50,933 nucleotides of DNA from Acidobacteriota bacterium (GTDB taxonomy: Bacteria; Acidobacteriota; Vicinamibacteria; Vicinamibacterales; UBA2999): contig JAEUQR010000167.1 of the NCBI GenBank assembly GCA_016789705.1, forward strand, positions 1 through 50,933. Reading direction: 5' to 3'. Below, piece by piece: positions 42,512 through 50,933 of the stretch. The notes below the pieces were generated by a model that was given only the letters and a program-made list of their open reading frames with translations, had not been told where the DNA came from and made no database searches. How positions within the stretch are numbered: the first letter of the stretch is position 1; each line of letters opens with the position of its first letter. The position numbers and the translations under genes were made by a program.

Positions 42512-44919
42512 CGCACCGTCACGCGGGCGCTGGCCGTGCGGCCGCGGTCGTCGGTGGCCTCGACGCGATGCGCCCCGGGTGCCAGGGGCCACTCGACGGC
42601 GCCCTCGGCATCCGATGCGCCAACGACACGTCCATCCACGCGCCACTCGATGCGGCGCGCGCCGGCGGCCACCGCGCGCAGCGGCAGCGTCTGGAACTCG
42701 CGGCGCAGCGTCGGGTCGATGAGATAGGTGGTGCCGTCGGCTGGACTCGCGATAGCGAACCGCGCGGGTGCCACGCGCGCGGCCCCGGTCTCTCGTGAGG
42801 GCGGCGCGGCGCCGAGGCTCGCGAGCGCGACGTCTGACGGCGCTACCGGCGCGCCCGCCACGGCGCGTCCTTCGGCGCGGGCCCAGGCGTGGAACTGCGC
42901 CGGCAGATACGTCTGCAGGCCGTCGTCGCCCAGATGATGCCAGGCGCACGGCACGCCGGGCTCGTCGGCCGCCACCCATTCACGCCGCTTGAGCGGGCAC
43001 CACGCGTTGGCGAGGCCGCCCGACTCGGCGCAGATCTCGCGCTCAACCGCGGTCGGCGGCGGCGGCACGATGGCGCCATCCGCCATCACGGCCACGGCAC
43101 CGGCCAGGCGCTGCTCCGCCGCCAGCATCACGGCGTGGAAGATCGGCCCGGCCCCGGTGACACCGCTCGAGTTCCGCAACGGACGGCGATCGAAGTTCCC
43201 CACCCACACGCCCACCGTCGCGTGCCGTGAGTAGCCGATCGTCCAGTTGTCGTGGTACGCCTGCGACGTGCCGGTCTTGACCGCCACGGGAAACGGCAGT
43301 TCGAGGCTGCCGCCCCGCCCGAAGACGAACTCGCGCGCCTCGGGGTCCGACAGGATGTCGGTGATCCAGAAGGCCGTGCGGTCGGACACGATGCGCGTGC
43401 TGTCTGCGAGGTCGCCCGCCGGCTGCCGCAGGAACGTCGGCGGCAGCCACTCGCCGCCGCGCGCGAAGGCCGCATAGGCTGCGGTCAGCTCGTCGAGGCG
43501 CACTTCGGCGTTGCCGAGTGTCACGCCGAGCCCGTAGTGCGCGGCCGTCTTGTCGAAGGTGCTCAGTCCGGCCCGGCGCAGGAACCGCAGCACGTTCGGC
43601 ACGCCGATCTCGGCGGCGAGCGCCACGGCCGGCACGTTCACCGAACCGGCCAGCGCGTGGCGCGCGAGCAACGGACCGCGGTAGCGGTCGTCGTAGTTGC
43701 GCGGGCTGTAGACCACGCCGTCTTCCGCCGTCGGGAACGTCGATGGGATGTCGGCGAGCACGGTGGCCGGCGACGTACCCTGTTCGAACGCCAGCGCGTA
43801 AGTGAACGGCTTGAGCGCGCTGCCCGGCTGGCGCAGTGTCACCGGCCCGTTGATCGTGCCGCCATGCGCGCGGTCGAAGTAGTCGCCCGACCCTTCCCAC
43901 GCCACCCACTCGCCGGTGGCGTTCTCGAGCACCACGATGGCGACGTTGTGGGCGCCGTGGGACACGAGGTCCTCACGGTGGCGGGTGATGATGCCGGCGA
44001 TATCTGCCTGCAGGGCGCTATCGAGCGTGGTCTCGATGCGCGCCGGCCGCGGCTCCCCCGCCGCCGCCAGCACCATCTCGACGAAGTGTGGTGCGGCGAA
44101 CGGGGCGGGCGTGGGCGCGAATGCCAGGCGTTCGTCGAGCGCGTGCGCGAGGTCGTCCGCCGCCAGCGCGCCGCTGGCCGCCATGCGCCGAAGCACCGTG
44201 CGCTGCCGGGCGCGCGCCGACTCCGGGCTCCGGAACGGATTGAAGCCGCTCGGCCGCTGCGGCAGCCCGGCGAGGAACGCGGCCTGCGCCGGCGTGAGCA
44301 TCGCTGCCGGCACGCCGAAGTAGGCCTGGCTGGCGCGCTCGGCGCCCGTGAACTGGTTGCCGTAGGCGGCGAGGTTCAGGTACAGCGCCAGCAGCTCCGG
44401 CTTCGAGAAGCGATGTTCGAGGCGCAGGGCGATGAGCGCCTCGTGCGCCTTGGCGAGCACGCCGCGGCGCCGCGAGGGCTGCTGACGGTTGAGCAGCAGC
44501 TTCGCCACCTGCTGCGAGATGGTCGAACCGCCCTCGACCACCCGGCCTTCGGCCAGATTCGTGCGGAGGGCGCGCAGCACGGCCACGGGATCGACGCCCG
44601 GGTGGCGGAAGAAGCGCCTGTCCTCGGCAGCCAGCGTCGCGGCAACGAGCCGTGGTGGCAGGGCCTCGGCCGTAAGCGTGATGGCCCGTGTCGCCTCACC
44701 TGAGAGCGCTTCGTAGATCGGCGCGCCGTGGCGGTCCACGACCACCGTGGACGGCGTGGCCGGCTCCGCCAGCAGCGCGTCGGGCAGCGGCCAGCAGCGC
44801 ACCCAGAGCGCCAGCGTCACGGCGGCGACACCCCCGGCCGCAAGCGGCCGGCGCAGGCGCGGCCGCCACGCGGCGAAGCGCGCGCGCAGTCTCGGCCGCT
44901 CGGACGTGGAGGTGGACAT
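42508..44919 (-). CDS. pbpC: Penicillin-binding protein 1C
   Basis: This 803-residue bifunctional peptidoglycan synthase has one N-terminal membrane helix (LAAGGVAAVTLALWV). The glycosyltransferase GT51 domain follows, with the catalytic EDRRFFRHPGVD and GGSTISQQVAKLLLN motifs. The transpeptidase domain has SxxK with Ser367 (PGSALKPF), SxN (SVN) and KTG (VKTGTSQ). A C-terminal BiPBP_C-like beta domain starts around residue 710 and ends EATDDRGRTASARVTVR. In many bacteria pbpC stands beside an alpha-2-macroglobulin gene; here the macroglobulin gene is upstream on the same strand, ending 4 bp before the pbpC start, so the pair is an operon with the usual order reversed or not depending on species. 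Confidence 0.92.
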   Translation of the reverse strand: MSTSTSERPRLRARFAAWRPRLRRPLAAGGVAAVTLALWVRCWPLPDALLAEPATPSTVVVDRHGAPIYEALSGEATRAITLTAEALPPRLVAATLAAEDRRFFRHPGVDPVAVLRALRTNLAEGRVVEGGSTISQQVAKLLLNRQQPSRRRGVLAKAHEALIALRLEHRFSKPELLALYLNLAAYGNQFTGAERASQAYFGVPAAMLTPAQAAFLAGLPQRPSGFNPFRSPESARARQRTVLRRMAASGALAADDLAHALDERLAFAPTPAPFAAPHFVEMVLAAAGEPRPARIETTLDSALQADIAGIITRHREDLVSHGAHNVAIVVLENATGEWVAWEGSGDYFDRAHGGTINGPVTLRQPGSALKPFTYALAFEQGTSPATVLADIPSTFPTAEDGVVYSPRNYDDRYRGPLLARHALAGSVNVPAVALAAEIGVPNVLRFLRRAGLSTFDKTAAHYGLGVTLGNAEVRLDELTAAYAAFARGGEWLPPTFLRQPAGDLADSTRIVSDRTAFWITDILSDPEAREFVFGRGGSLELPFPVAVKTGTSQAYHDNWTIGYSRHATVGVWVGNFDRRPLRNSSGVTGAGPIFHAVMLAAEQRLAGAVAVMADGAIVPPPPTAVEREICAESGGLANAWCPLKRREWVAADEPGVPCAWHHLGDDGLQTYLPAQFHAWARAEGRAVAGAPVAPSDVALASLGAAPPSRETGAARVAPARFAIASPADGTTYLIDPTLRREFQTLPLRAVAAGARRIEWRVDGRVVGASDAEGAVEWPLAPGAHRVEATDDRGRTASARVTVR

Positions 44920-44923
44920 CGCG

Positions 44924-47900
44924 TTACCGCTTCACGTCGATGACGGTCGTGGCTGTGCGTCCGAAGATCTCCGGCGTGTACATCTCCTCGACGCGCGCCG
45001 GGGCGGTACGGAAGGCGCCGGCCGTCGTGGCGCGCACGATGTAGCTGAACTCGTGCAGGCCCTCGCCGAGGCGTGTGGCGAAGAGCTGCACGCGGTCGTC
45101 GTGGCGCTCGACGCGATCGAAGCCGCTGTGCCGCCACCAGGCGCGCCAGTCAGTGGCATCGCCGCCGTCGTTCACCTGGCGATCCTGCGCCGCCGCGAGA
45201 TCCCGCGCCGTCGTCGCAAACCACGACTCCACCGCTTCGAACCCGGCCGGCAGCGGATCGGTGACGGCGACGAACCGCCGTTCCTTGGTCAGGCGGAAGG
45301 TCAGCGTCACGCGCACGAGGTCGCCGGCGGCGTAACTCGTGGCCGGCGGACGGGTGCCCTGCTCGACGAACGGCTCGTAGCGGCGCTCCACCTGGAAGCC
45401 GGCATCCAGCCCCTCCTGCACGAGCGCGTCCGCCGCGTAGCGCAGACGCGCCGTGTAGTACAGCGTGCCGGCGCCTTCGCGCGTGAAGGTGAGCGGCAAC
45501 GTCGTGCCGGGCTTGCCGGCGGTGAGCACCTGCGCCATCGGCAGGCTCGACGTGGCCGCCTCGGCCGAACGGCCGCGGAACTCGTCGCGCGCCAGCTCCC
45601 GTGCGCCCAACGTGACGACGGCGCGGAAGTCCGGCACCGTCGGCTCGTACTTGCGGTAGTAGGCGACGAGCGCCGCCATGGCGTGGGCGTTCTCCTGCGT
45701 GTTGCCCCAGCGGCCGTTCTTCCGCGCCGTCATCAGCCAGCGCACGAGCGCCGCGAGCGGCGCCTCCTTGGCGTCGGCCTGCACGAGAGAATGCAGCACG
45801 ATGGCCGTCGAGCGGACGTTCGAGTTCCAGAACCAGAGCAGATAGGGGTCGGCCAGTTCACCCACGTGCGCGGCGCCGGCCTCGGGCAGGATGGCGTTCA
45901 CCATGCGGCGGCGCAGGTCGCTCACGCGGTCGCCGGTCACTTCGCCCTTCGCCCTGAGCGCGTCGTGCAGGTAGGCCAGCGCGAAGACCGGCATCCGGTC
46001 GCGATACCCATAGAGCCGCGTCGCGTGCGAGTCGATGTTGCGGCGGCCTTCGGCGAGCACCTTCACGGCAAAGGCCTGCCAGGCGGTGTACGAGGGCCAC
46101 CATTCCTCGTTCGCGGCGGGTGGCGCGGCGGCCAGCGCATTCGACAGGTAGTCGTAGGCCCGGTTCCGCACGCCGGCATCCACCGTGTAACCGAGATCGG
46201 CCGCCGACCGCATCACGTGCAGCACGTAGGCCGTGAGGTATGGCGACACGGTGACGCAGTCGCCCGGCCAGTAGGCGAAGCCGCCGCTGTCGCACTGGAA
46301 GCGTTCGAGTTCCCTGAGTGTGCGCTGCGACACCGACTTCATGTCGCCGGGGTTCATCCCGGGCAGCGAGAAGGCGTCGCCGAGGTCCGCGGCGAGGAAG
46401 AGCGCGAGCGACGTGGACGCCTTCTGCTCCGCGCAGCCGTAGGGATACTCCACGAGGTAGCGCGCGCCTTCACCCAGGCCCACGAGGGCCGTGGACGAGA
46501 GCTGCAGGTCGAGGCCGCCGAACCCCGGCACGACCGCGGCGGGAATGCTGACGCTCTCACGCGCGGTGGTCGTCGCCTCCGCCGCCGTGCCGTAGGCCGC
46601 CACGGTTTCCGGCGCGGCCAGGATCTCGACCGGAATCACATCCTGGAACGTGTCGGTTTCGTTGCCGACCCGCGCCGTCATCTGGATGCGGGCGCGGCCC
46701 ACGGACCTTGCCATGCCGCGGAATCGCACTTCAATCGTGCCGCCGGCGCCAATCGCCACGCGCTGCTCGGCGGCGCCGCTGAGCGTGAGCACCGCCGGGT
46801 CGAGCGAGCGCATCGAGACGATGGCGGTGCCGGCCGCCGGTAACTGACTGCCGACGACCGCGCCGAAGTGCGCGTCGTCACCCACGGCGAGGAAACGCGG
46901 GAAGGCCGAGGTGAGCGTGATGGGCTTGTTGGTGCGCACCTCGGCGCTGCCGGAGCCGAAGCGCGAGCGCCGGTCGCCGGCGACCGCCATGATGCGGTAT
47001 GTGGTGAGCGATTCGGGCAGTGTGACCTCGACCGACGCCTGGCCGTCGGCACCGGTCACGACTGAGCCGAGCCAGAAGGCCAGGGCGCGGAAGTCCTTGC
47101 GCACGGCGCCGGCGCCGGCATCCGAGCCGCCGCCACCGCCATCCGTCTCACCCTTCGGCGTGAGCACGCGCCGCGCCACGATGCGCTGGCGGTTGTCGGT
47201 GTTCATCACCTGAAGCGCCTTGCGCACGTAGACATCGCCGGCCACGTCGGGCGGCTGGAAGCCGGTGAGCGACAGCACGCCGTAATCGACTGCCCAGAGC
47301 GTGACTTCGCTCGCCGTGCCGGCGCCGCCCATGTCCTTCACGTTCAGGGCCACGGTGGCTTTGGCGGCAGGTCGATACTCCTCGCGATCGGCATTCACCG
47401 TCACGGTGAGACGTTTGGCGCGATCCTCGACCTTGAGCTCGACGTAGCCGAGGCGGAACGACGGCTTGCCCGGATCGCTCGTGTCGGCCGTGGCGGAGGT
47501 GGCCGTCGCGGCCGCCGGCGCGGGATTGGTGCGGCCTTTCACGAGCAGCACCGACACGTACACGTTCGGCACGTCGTCTTCGGTGATGGGAACCTCGATC
47601 GACTGCTGGGTCGACGTGAGGGCGAAGCGACGATGCGAGCGGATGCCCTCGCGTTCGGTCGTGACGAGCGCGGTCGCCTGTTCCCACGGCGACTGGATCA
47701 TGAGTCGCGCCGTGTCTCCGGGCCGGTACGTCTGCTTCTCGGGCACGAGGTCGATGCGGTTGTGGTCGTAGCGCGCCCACGCCGTGTAGCCGTCGCCGAG
47801 CACGTAGAACGACGTCCGCGTGACCGACGTGCGGCCGTTCTCACCGCGTCCGCGGACCTCGAGCGTGAAGTAGCCGCCGGTCGTGAAGGGAATCGTGAGC

Positions 47901-50836
47901 GGCACGGGTGCGGCGGCGGTGGTCACCGTCCACGCGCCGGCCGGCACCTCCTTCCGCTCGGTGTCCCACGTGTAGAAGCCGTTGCCTTCGGCGCGGCGCA
48001 CGCTCGTCCACTGCACCTGCGTGAGCGTCACCTCGACGGGCACGCCGGGCACGGCCACGCCGTCGAGGCCGGCCGCCACGATTTCGGTGGCGAGCCCGTT
48101 CTTTTGTTCGAGGAAGTAGCCGGGCCGGCGCAGCCCGACGTACCACGGCGCCGGATGCACGACCGCGCTCGCGCGGTTGGCGATGTGCTGGCGCGAGACG
48201 TCTTCGACGTCTCCTTCGAGCGAATACACGTACGGGATGCCGGCCTCGCGTGCGGTGTCGAGCGAGAGCGCCAGGTCACCCGTGGTGCCGAGCGTGCCTT
48301 CCTCGCGACGCAGATCCTCGCGATCGCTCATGCGGTCCACGCTGCCGACGAACAGCCAGCGATCGGGGCCGAAGCGTTCGGTCACGGCGTCGGGCGCCTG
48401 GTAGTGCGGGCTCTTCGTGTAGCGCCATGTCACGGGCTTGCCGCCCATCGGCGCTCCGAAGAGATACCGCGCGGTGACCGTGCCGGTCAGGGCGTCACCG
48501 GCGATGCGCGGCGTGCCGGTGAGCGTGACGTCCACGCGGAAGTCGGGCCGCCGGTAGGCGGCCACGAGGAACGAGCCGCGCACGGCCTTCTCGTAGGCCA
48601 CGTAGTCGTCCATCTCGGGACTCGGTGTCTCGCCCGGACGGCGTTCGGCCGGGGCCGGCGGCTTCGGCTTGTCGGACTCGAGAATGGCGCGCACCGAGTA
48701 AGGCCCGAGCGTGCCGTCGGCAGGCAGCGGCACGGTCCATTCGGCGCTGCTCCAGGCGGTGAGCGGCACGGTGCGTTCGTCGACCAGCCGGTTCTGGCCA
48801 TCGCGCACCGTGACGAGTACGGGCGTGCCGGCGGCGAAGAGCTCGACGCCGGTGGGCGTGTTCTTCCGCAGAATCGCCTTGAACTGCGCCGTTTCGCCAA
48901 GGCGGTAGACGCCGCGGTCGGTGAAGACACTGCCGCGCAGCATCGGTTCGCGCTCGCGCAGGTTGAAGTCGACGTTGAAGTCCCAGGGCGAGATGCCTTC
49001 GTGCCAGTCGGAGCCGGTGTAGGCGACATCGCCGTCCTTCTCCGCCATCACGAGAAAGGCCAGCGGCTCGTACCACTCGTCGGGCGTGCGCAGCGCCGTC
49101 GCCGGCGCGATGGCCACGCCGTCGGCGCCCGTGGTGCCGCGCCAGAACGTGGTGCTGTCCTTCTTCACGATCGACACCGCGGCGCCGGCCACGGGTGCGC
49201 CGGTATCGAGCCGCGTCACGAACACGAGGGTGTTCTGCGGGCTGTCTTTCACGGTGATGCCGAGGTTCGTGACCTGCACGATCGTGGCGCGTGTGGGATC
49301 GCCGTCGTCGCCCACGGCTCGGCGGGTGCGGTCGAGGATGCGGCCATCGCGCACCGCCGCCCACACTAGGCCGGTGCCCGTGGCGCTGAGCGCCGGGCCG
49401 AGCGGCAGTCCGTGCGACTGCACGCGGTCGGGCGTGAGGCGCAGCGTGCGGGCCACTCCCGCCGTGGCCGGCGTCTCGCGGAAGCGCGGCGCCAGGCGCT
49501 GAATCGTGGCCATGAGATCCGACGGCTCGATCCGCAGCGCCCACTGCAGGATGTCGCGCACGTTGCGCGCGTAGAAGGGCAACTGCGCGCCGCCGTCCTT
49601 TTCCCACACGCCGTGGCCGTCGCCGAAACTCGTGAAGGCCGTGCTGTGCCAGTTCTCGACGATGCCGAGCCACGGATAGCCGAGCGTCTGCCCGTCGGCG
49701 CTCTTGAGCGTCGCTGGCAGTGTCACGACGTACTTGCGGTTGGGCGGCTGCGCCTCGAAGCCGGCATCCTCGAGCGTGAGCCAGGTGCTGTCGTCATCGC
49801 CCTCCTGCGCGCGACGCGGGGCGCCGGCCTTCTTCACCGGCTGCGGCGCGGCCGTGATGTCGAGGGCACTCGCCGCGGCGGCGAAGGCCGAGGCACGCAC
49901 CGGCGCCGTGAACTGCAGTGGGTTGTAGCTGTCGCCCGAACAGGCGGTGTTGCAGCGGAAGCCGCGCACGAAGAAGGCCGGCTCCGCTTCCACGGTATAC
50001 GTCTGCGCCCGGCCGGGCGTAGCCGGACCGGCCGGCGAGGGCACGCGCCCGTTCAGCACGAGCCGCACGTGGCTCTCGGGTTCGACCACCGACACCGACT
50101 CGAAGACGGCGAGATTCGGTTCGTCGGGATGCCGCTGCTTGTCCCACTGCGTCGTGAGGCGGAGGCGCACCGGCGCGCCGCCGGCAGCGATGCGCGTCAC
50201 CTCGGCGACGCGCGCCTCGAAGGCGGCAAGTCCCGCCGGGTCGAGCGTCTTGTAGCGGGCGATCTCGTCGTCGGTGAACGACGGCGGCTCCCAGTCGTGG
50301 CGGGCCAGCGTGGCCGAGAGGTTGGCGGCGATGTCGGCGCGGCGCACCGGCTGGTTGAAGCGCAACAGGAAGACCATCGCGCCACCGACCGTGTCGCCCC
50401 GGCGATACCACGACGTGCTCAGCAGACGCACCGTGGGCGTGGTGAAGGTGAACGTGACTGGCGCGGCGAGCGCGCGTCCGCTCACCGCGGTGGCCGTCGT
50501 ATCGACCGTGACCGTATAGGTCGTGGCATACGGCAGCGGCTGCTTCGGGTCGGGCGTGTAGATGAGCATCGTCGTGCCCGACCAGCGGAACGACCCGGGA
50601 ATCGCCGGCGTGACACGCACGAACGGGGCCGTGACGACGGGGGGGATGCGGCCCAGCGTGACCATCGGCTCCGAGAACACGATGCGGATCTCGTTGGCCT
50701 GATCGAGACTGGCGAGCGCGCCGGACGGCCCGGTGCTGACCAAGGTGAGCGCGGGGGCAGCGGGTTGTGCCGCCAGGGGACTCGCACACAGCACCATCGC
50801 GGCGAGCACGGCGCTCAGCCATCCAGCTCGGGTCAT
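44924..50836 (-). CDS. Bacterial alpha-2-macroglobulin family protein
   Basis: This protein of 1970 residues is exported: MTRAGWLSAVLAAMVL followed by a cleavage region near SPLAAQ. It has the macroglobulin domain series; examples are a FVFTDRGVYRLGETAQFKA-like stretch (SVFTDRGVYRLGETAQFKA) and FLVAAYRRPDFRV, a bait-like region, and a thioester domain with the intact motif YGCAEQ, the reactive Cys being about residue 1468. A terminal receptor-like domain follows. Such proteins trap proteases in the periplasm, working with PBP1C in wall repair. The start at 50836 is preceded by GAGG at a proper distance; ATG 50848 is an alternative. The 97 bp to the right edge show no further gene. Confidence 0.9.
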   Translation of the reverse strand: MTRAGWLSAVLAAMVLCASPLAAQPAAPALTLVSTGPSGALASLDQANEIRIVFSEPMVTLGRIPPVVTAPFVRVTPAIPGSFRWSGTTMLIYTPDPKQPLPYATTYTVTVDTTATAVSGRALAAPVTFTFTTPTVRLLSTSWYRRGDTVGGAMVFLLRFNQPVRRADIAANLSATLARHDWEPPSFTDDEIARYKTLDPAGLAAFEARVAEVTRIAAGGAPVRLRLTTQWDKQRHPDEPNLAVFESVSVVEPESHVRLVLNGRVPSPAGPATPGRAQTYTVEAEPAFFVRGFRCNTACSGDSYNPLQFTAPVRASAFAAAASALDITAAPQPVKKAGAPRRAQEGDDDSTWLTLEDAGFEAQPPNRKYVVTLPATLKSADGQTLGYPWLGIVENWHSTAFTSFGDGHGVWEKDGGAQLPFYARNVRDILQWALRIEPSDLMATIQRLAPRFRETPATAGVARTLRLTPDRVQSHGLPLGPALSATGTGLVWAAVRDGRILDRTRRAVGDDGDPTRATIVQVTNLGITVKDSPQNTLVFVTRLDTGAPVAGAAVSIVKKDSTTFWRGTTGADGVAIAPATALRTPDEWYEPLAFLVMAEKDGDVAYTGSDWHEGISPWDFNVDFNLREREPMLRGSVFTDRGVYRLGETAQFKAILRKNTPTGVELFAAGTPVLVTVRDGQNRLVDERTVPLTAWSSAEWTVPLPADGTLGPYSVRAILESDKPKPPAPAERRPGETPSPEMDDYVAYEKAVRGSFLVAAYRRPDFRVDVTLTGTPRIAGDALTGTVTARYLFGAPMGGKPVTWRYTKSPHYQAPDAVTERFGPDRWLFVGSVDRMSDREDLRREEGTLGTTGDLALSLDTAREAGIPYVYSLEGDVEDVSRQHIANRASAVVHPAPWYVGLRRPGYFLEQKNGLATEIVAAGLDGVAVPGVPVEVTLTQVQWTSVRRAEGNGFYTWDTERKEVPAGAWTVTTAAAPVPLTIPFTTGGYFTLEVRGRGENGRTSVTRTSFYVLGDGYTAWARYDHNRIDLVPEKQTYRPGDTARLMIQSPWEQATALVTTEREGIRSHRRFALTSTQQSIEVPITEDDVPNVYVSVLLVKGRTNPAPAAATATSATADTSDPGKPSFRLGYVELKVEDRAKRLTVTVNADREEYRPAAKATVALNVKDMGGAGTASEVTLWAVDYGVLSLTGFQPPDVAGDVYVRKALQVMNTDNRQRIVARRVLTPKGETDGGGGGSDAGAGAVRKDFRALAFWLGSVVTGADGQASVEVTLPESLTTYRIMAVAGDRRSRFGSGSAEVRTNKPITLTSAFPRFLAVGDDAHFGAVVGSQLPAAGTAIVSMRSLDPAVLTLSGAAEQRVAIGAGGTIEVRFRGMARSVGRARIQMTARVGNETDTFQDVIPVEILAAPETVAAYGTAAEATTTARESVSIPAAVVPGFGGLDLQLSSTALVGLGEGARYLVEYPYGCAEQKASTSLALFLAADLGDAFSLPGMNPGDMKSVSQRTLRELERFQCDSGGFAYWPGDCVTVSPYLTAYVLHVMRSAADLGYTVDAGVRNRAYDYLSNALAAAPPAANEEWWPSYTAWQAFAVKVLAEGRRNIDSHATRLYGYRDRMPVFALAYLHDALRAKGEVTGDRVSDLRRRMVNAILPEAGAAHVGELADPYLLWFWNSNVRSTAIVLHSLVQADAKEAPLAALVRWLMTARKNGRWGNTQENAHAMAALVAYYRKYEPTVPDFRAVVTLGARELARDEFRGRSAEAATSSLPMAQVLTAGKPGTTLPLTFTREGAGTLYYTARLRYAADALVQEGLDAGFQVERRYEPFVEQGTRPPATSYAAGDLVRVTLTFRLTKERRFVAVTDPLPAGFEAVESWFATTARDLAAAQDRQVNDGGDATDWRAWWRHSGFDRVERHDDRVQLFATRLGEGLHEFSYIVRATTAGAFRTAPARVEEMYTPEIFGRTATTVIDVKR

Positions 50837-50933
50837 GACCAGCCTCATCTGCAGGGTATCGGCCGCCGCGATCCAGGAGGCCAGCGGTGCCCTGCCCCAT
50901 TAGACACCGGAGAAGTCCGCAGCCATTGGCGAC

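Overview
The window is a GC-rich, densely packed bacterial chromosome segment without RNA genes, insertion sequences or CRISPR arrays. Gene style (hybrid sensor kinases with ligand-binding propellers, DUF5916 outer-membrane-associated protein, pbpC with a large alpha-2-macroglobulin gene, CueO-like multicopper oxidase) fits Acidobacteriota, perhaps Vicinamibacteria; this is an inference from gene content, not from a marker gene.

Bases 1-31000 are dominated by a large nitrogen-oxide and oxygen respiration island. On the minus strand, 17579 to 5254 form one tightly coupled operon: a GltD-like FAD/Fe-S oxidoreductase, Rieske protein, cytochrome b, heptaheme cytochrome c, an extracytoplasmic NarG/NxrA-type molybdoenzyme with its four-cluster Fe-S subunit and EB_dh-type gamma subunit, a TorD/NarJ chaperone and a MobB-like P-loop protein. 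It is followed by napDAB (5185 to 1721). A second minus-strand operon (29041 to 20510) encodes a ba3-type oxidase (subunits IIa, II, I), a second Rieske/cytochrome b pair, an octaheme HAO-family cytochrome, a second NapA and a tetraheme cytochrome that looks like two NapB units in tandem. An AlgE-like barrel follows (20445 to 18964). Between the operons, on the plus strand, lie a hemerythrin-domain protein and a Crp/Fnr regulator (17701-18954).

Five near-identical 16-bp palindromes (YATGAYNNNNRTCATG) sit upstream of the TPR gene, napDAB, the nar operon plus the hemerythrin-crp pair (one shared divergent site), the barrel gene and the oxidase/HAO/NapA operon. In four of them a start codon begins exactly 41.5 bp from the palindrome centre with a -10-like hexamer at -12 to -7, predicting class II Crp/Fnr activation of leaderless mRNAs. 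The likely regulator is encoded in the middle. The island therefore looks like a single regulon joining nitrate/nitrite chemistry, O2 reduction and NO defence.

Bases 29199-31003 hold a multicopper oxidase and a monoheme cytochrome c. Bases 31280-38432 hold a signalling operon: giant hybrid sensor kinase, single-domain response regulator, GAF-SpoIIE phosphatase and a methyltransferase. Bases 38568-42500 hold glutaryl-CoA dehydrogenase, and an HxlR regulator divergent from a DUF5916 protein across a perfect operator palindrome. Bases 42508-50836 hold pbpC and a bacterial alpha-2-macroglobulin. A cystathionine-lyase-type PLP enzyme is cut by the left edge.
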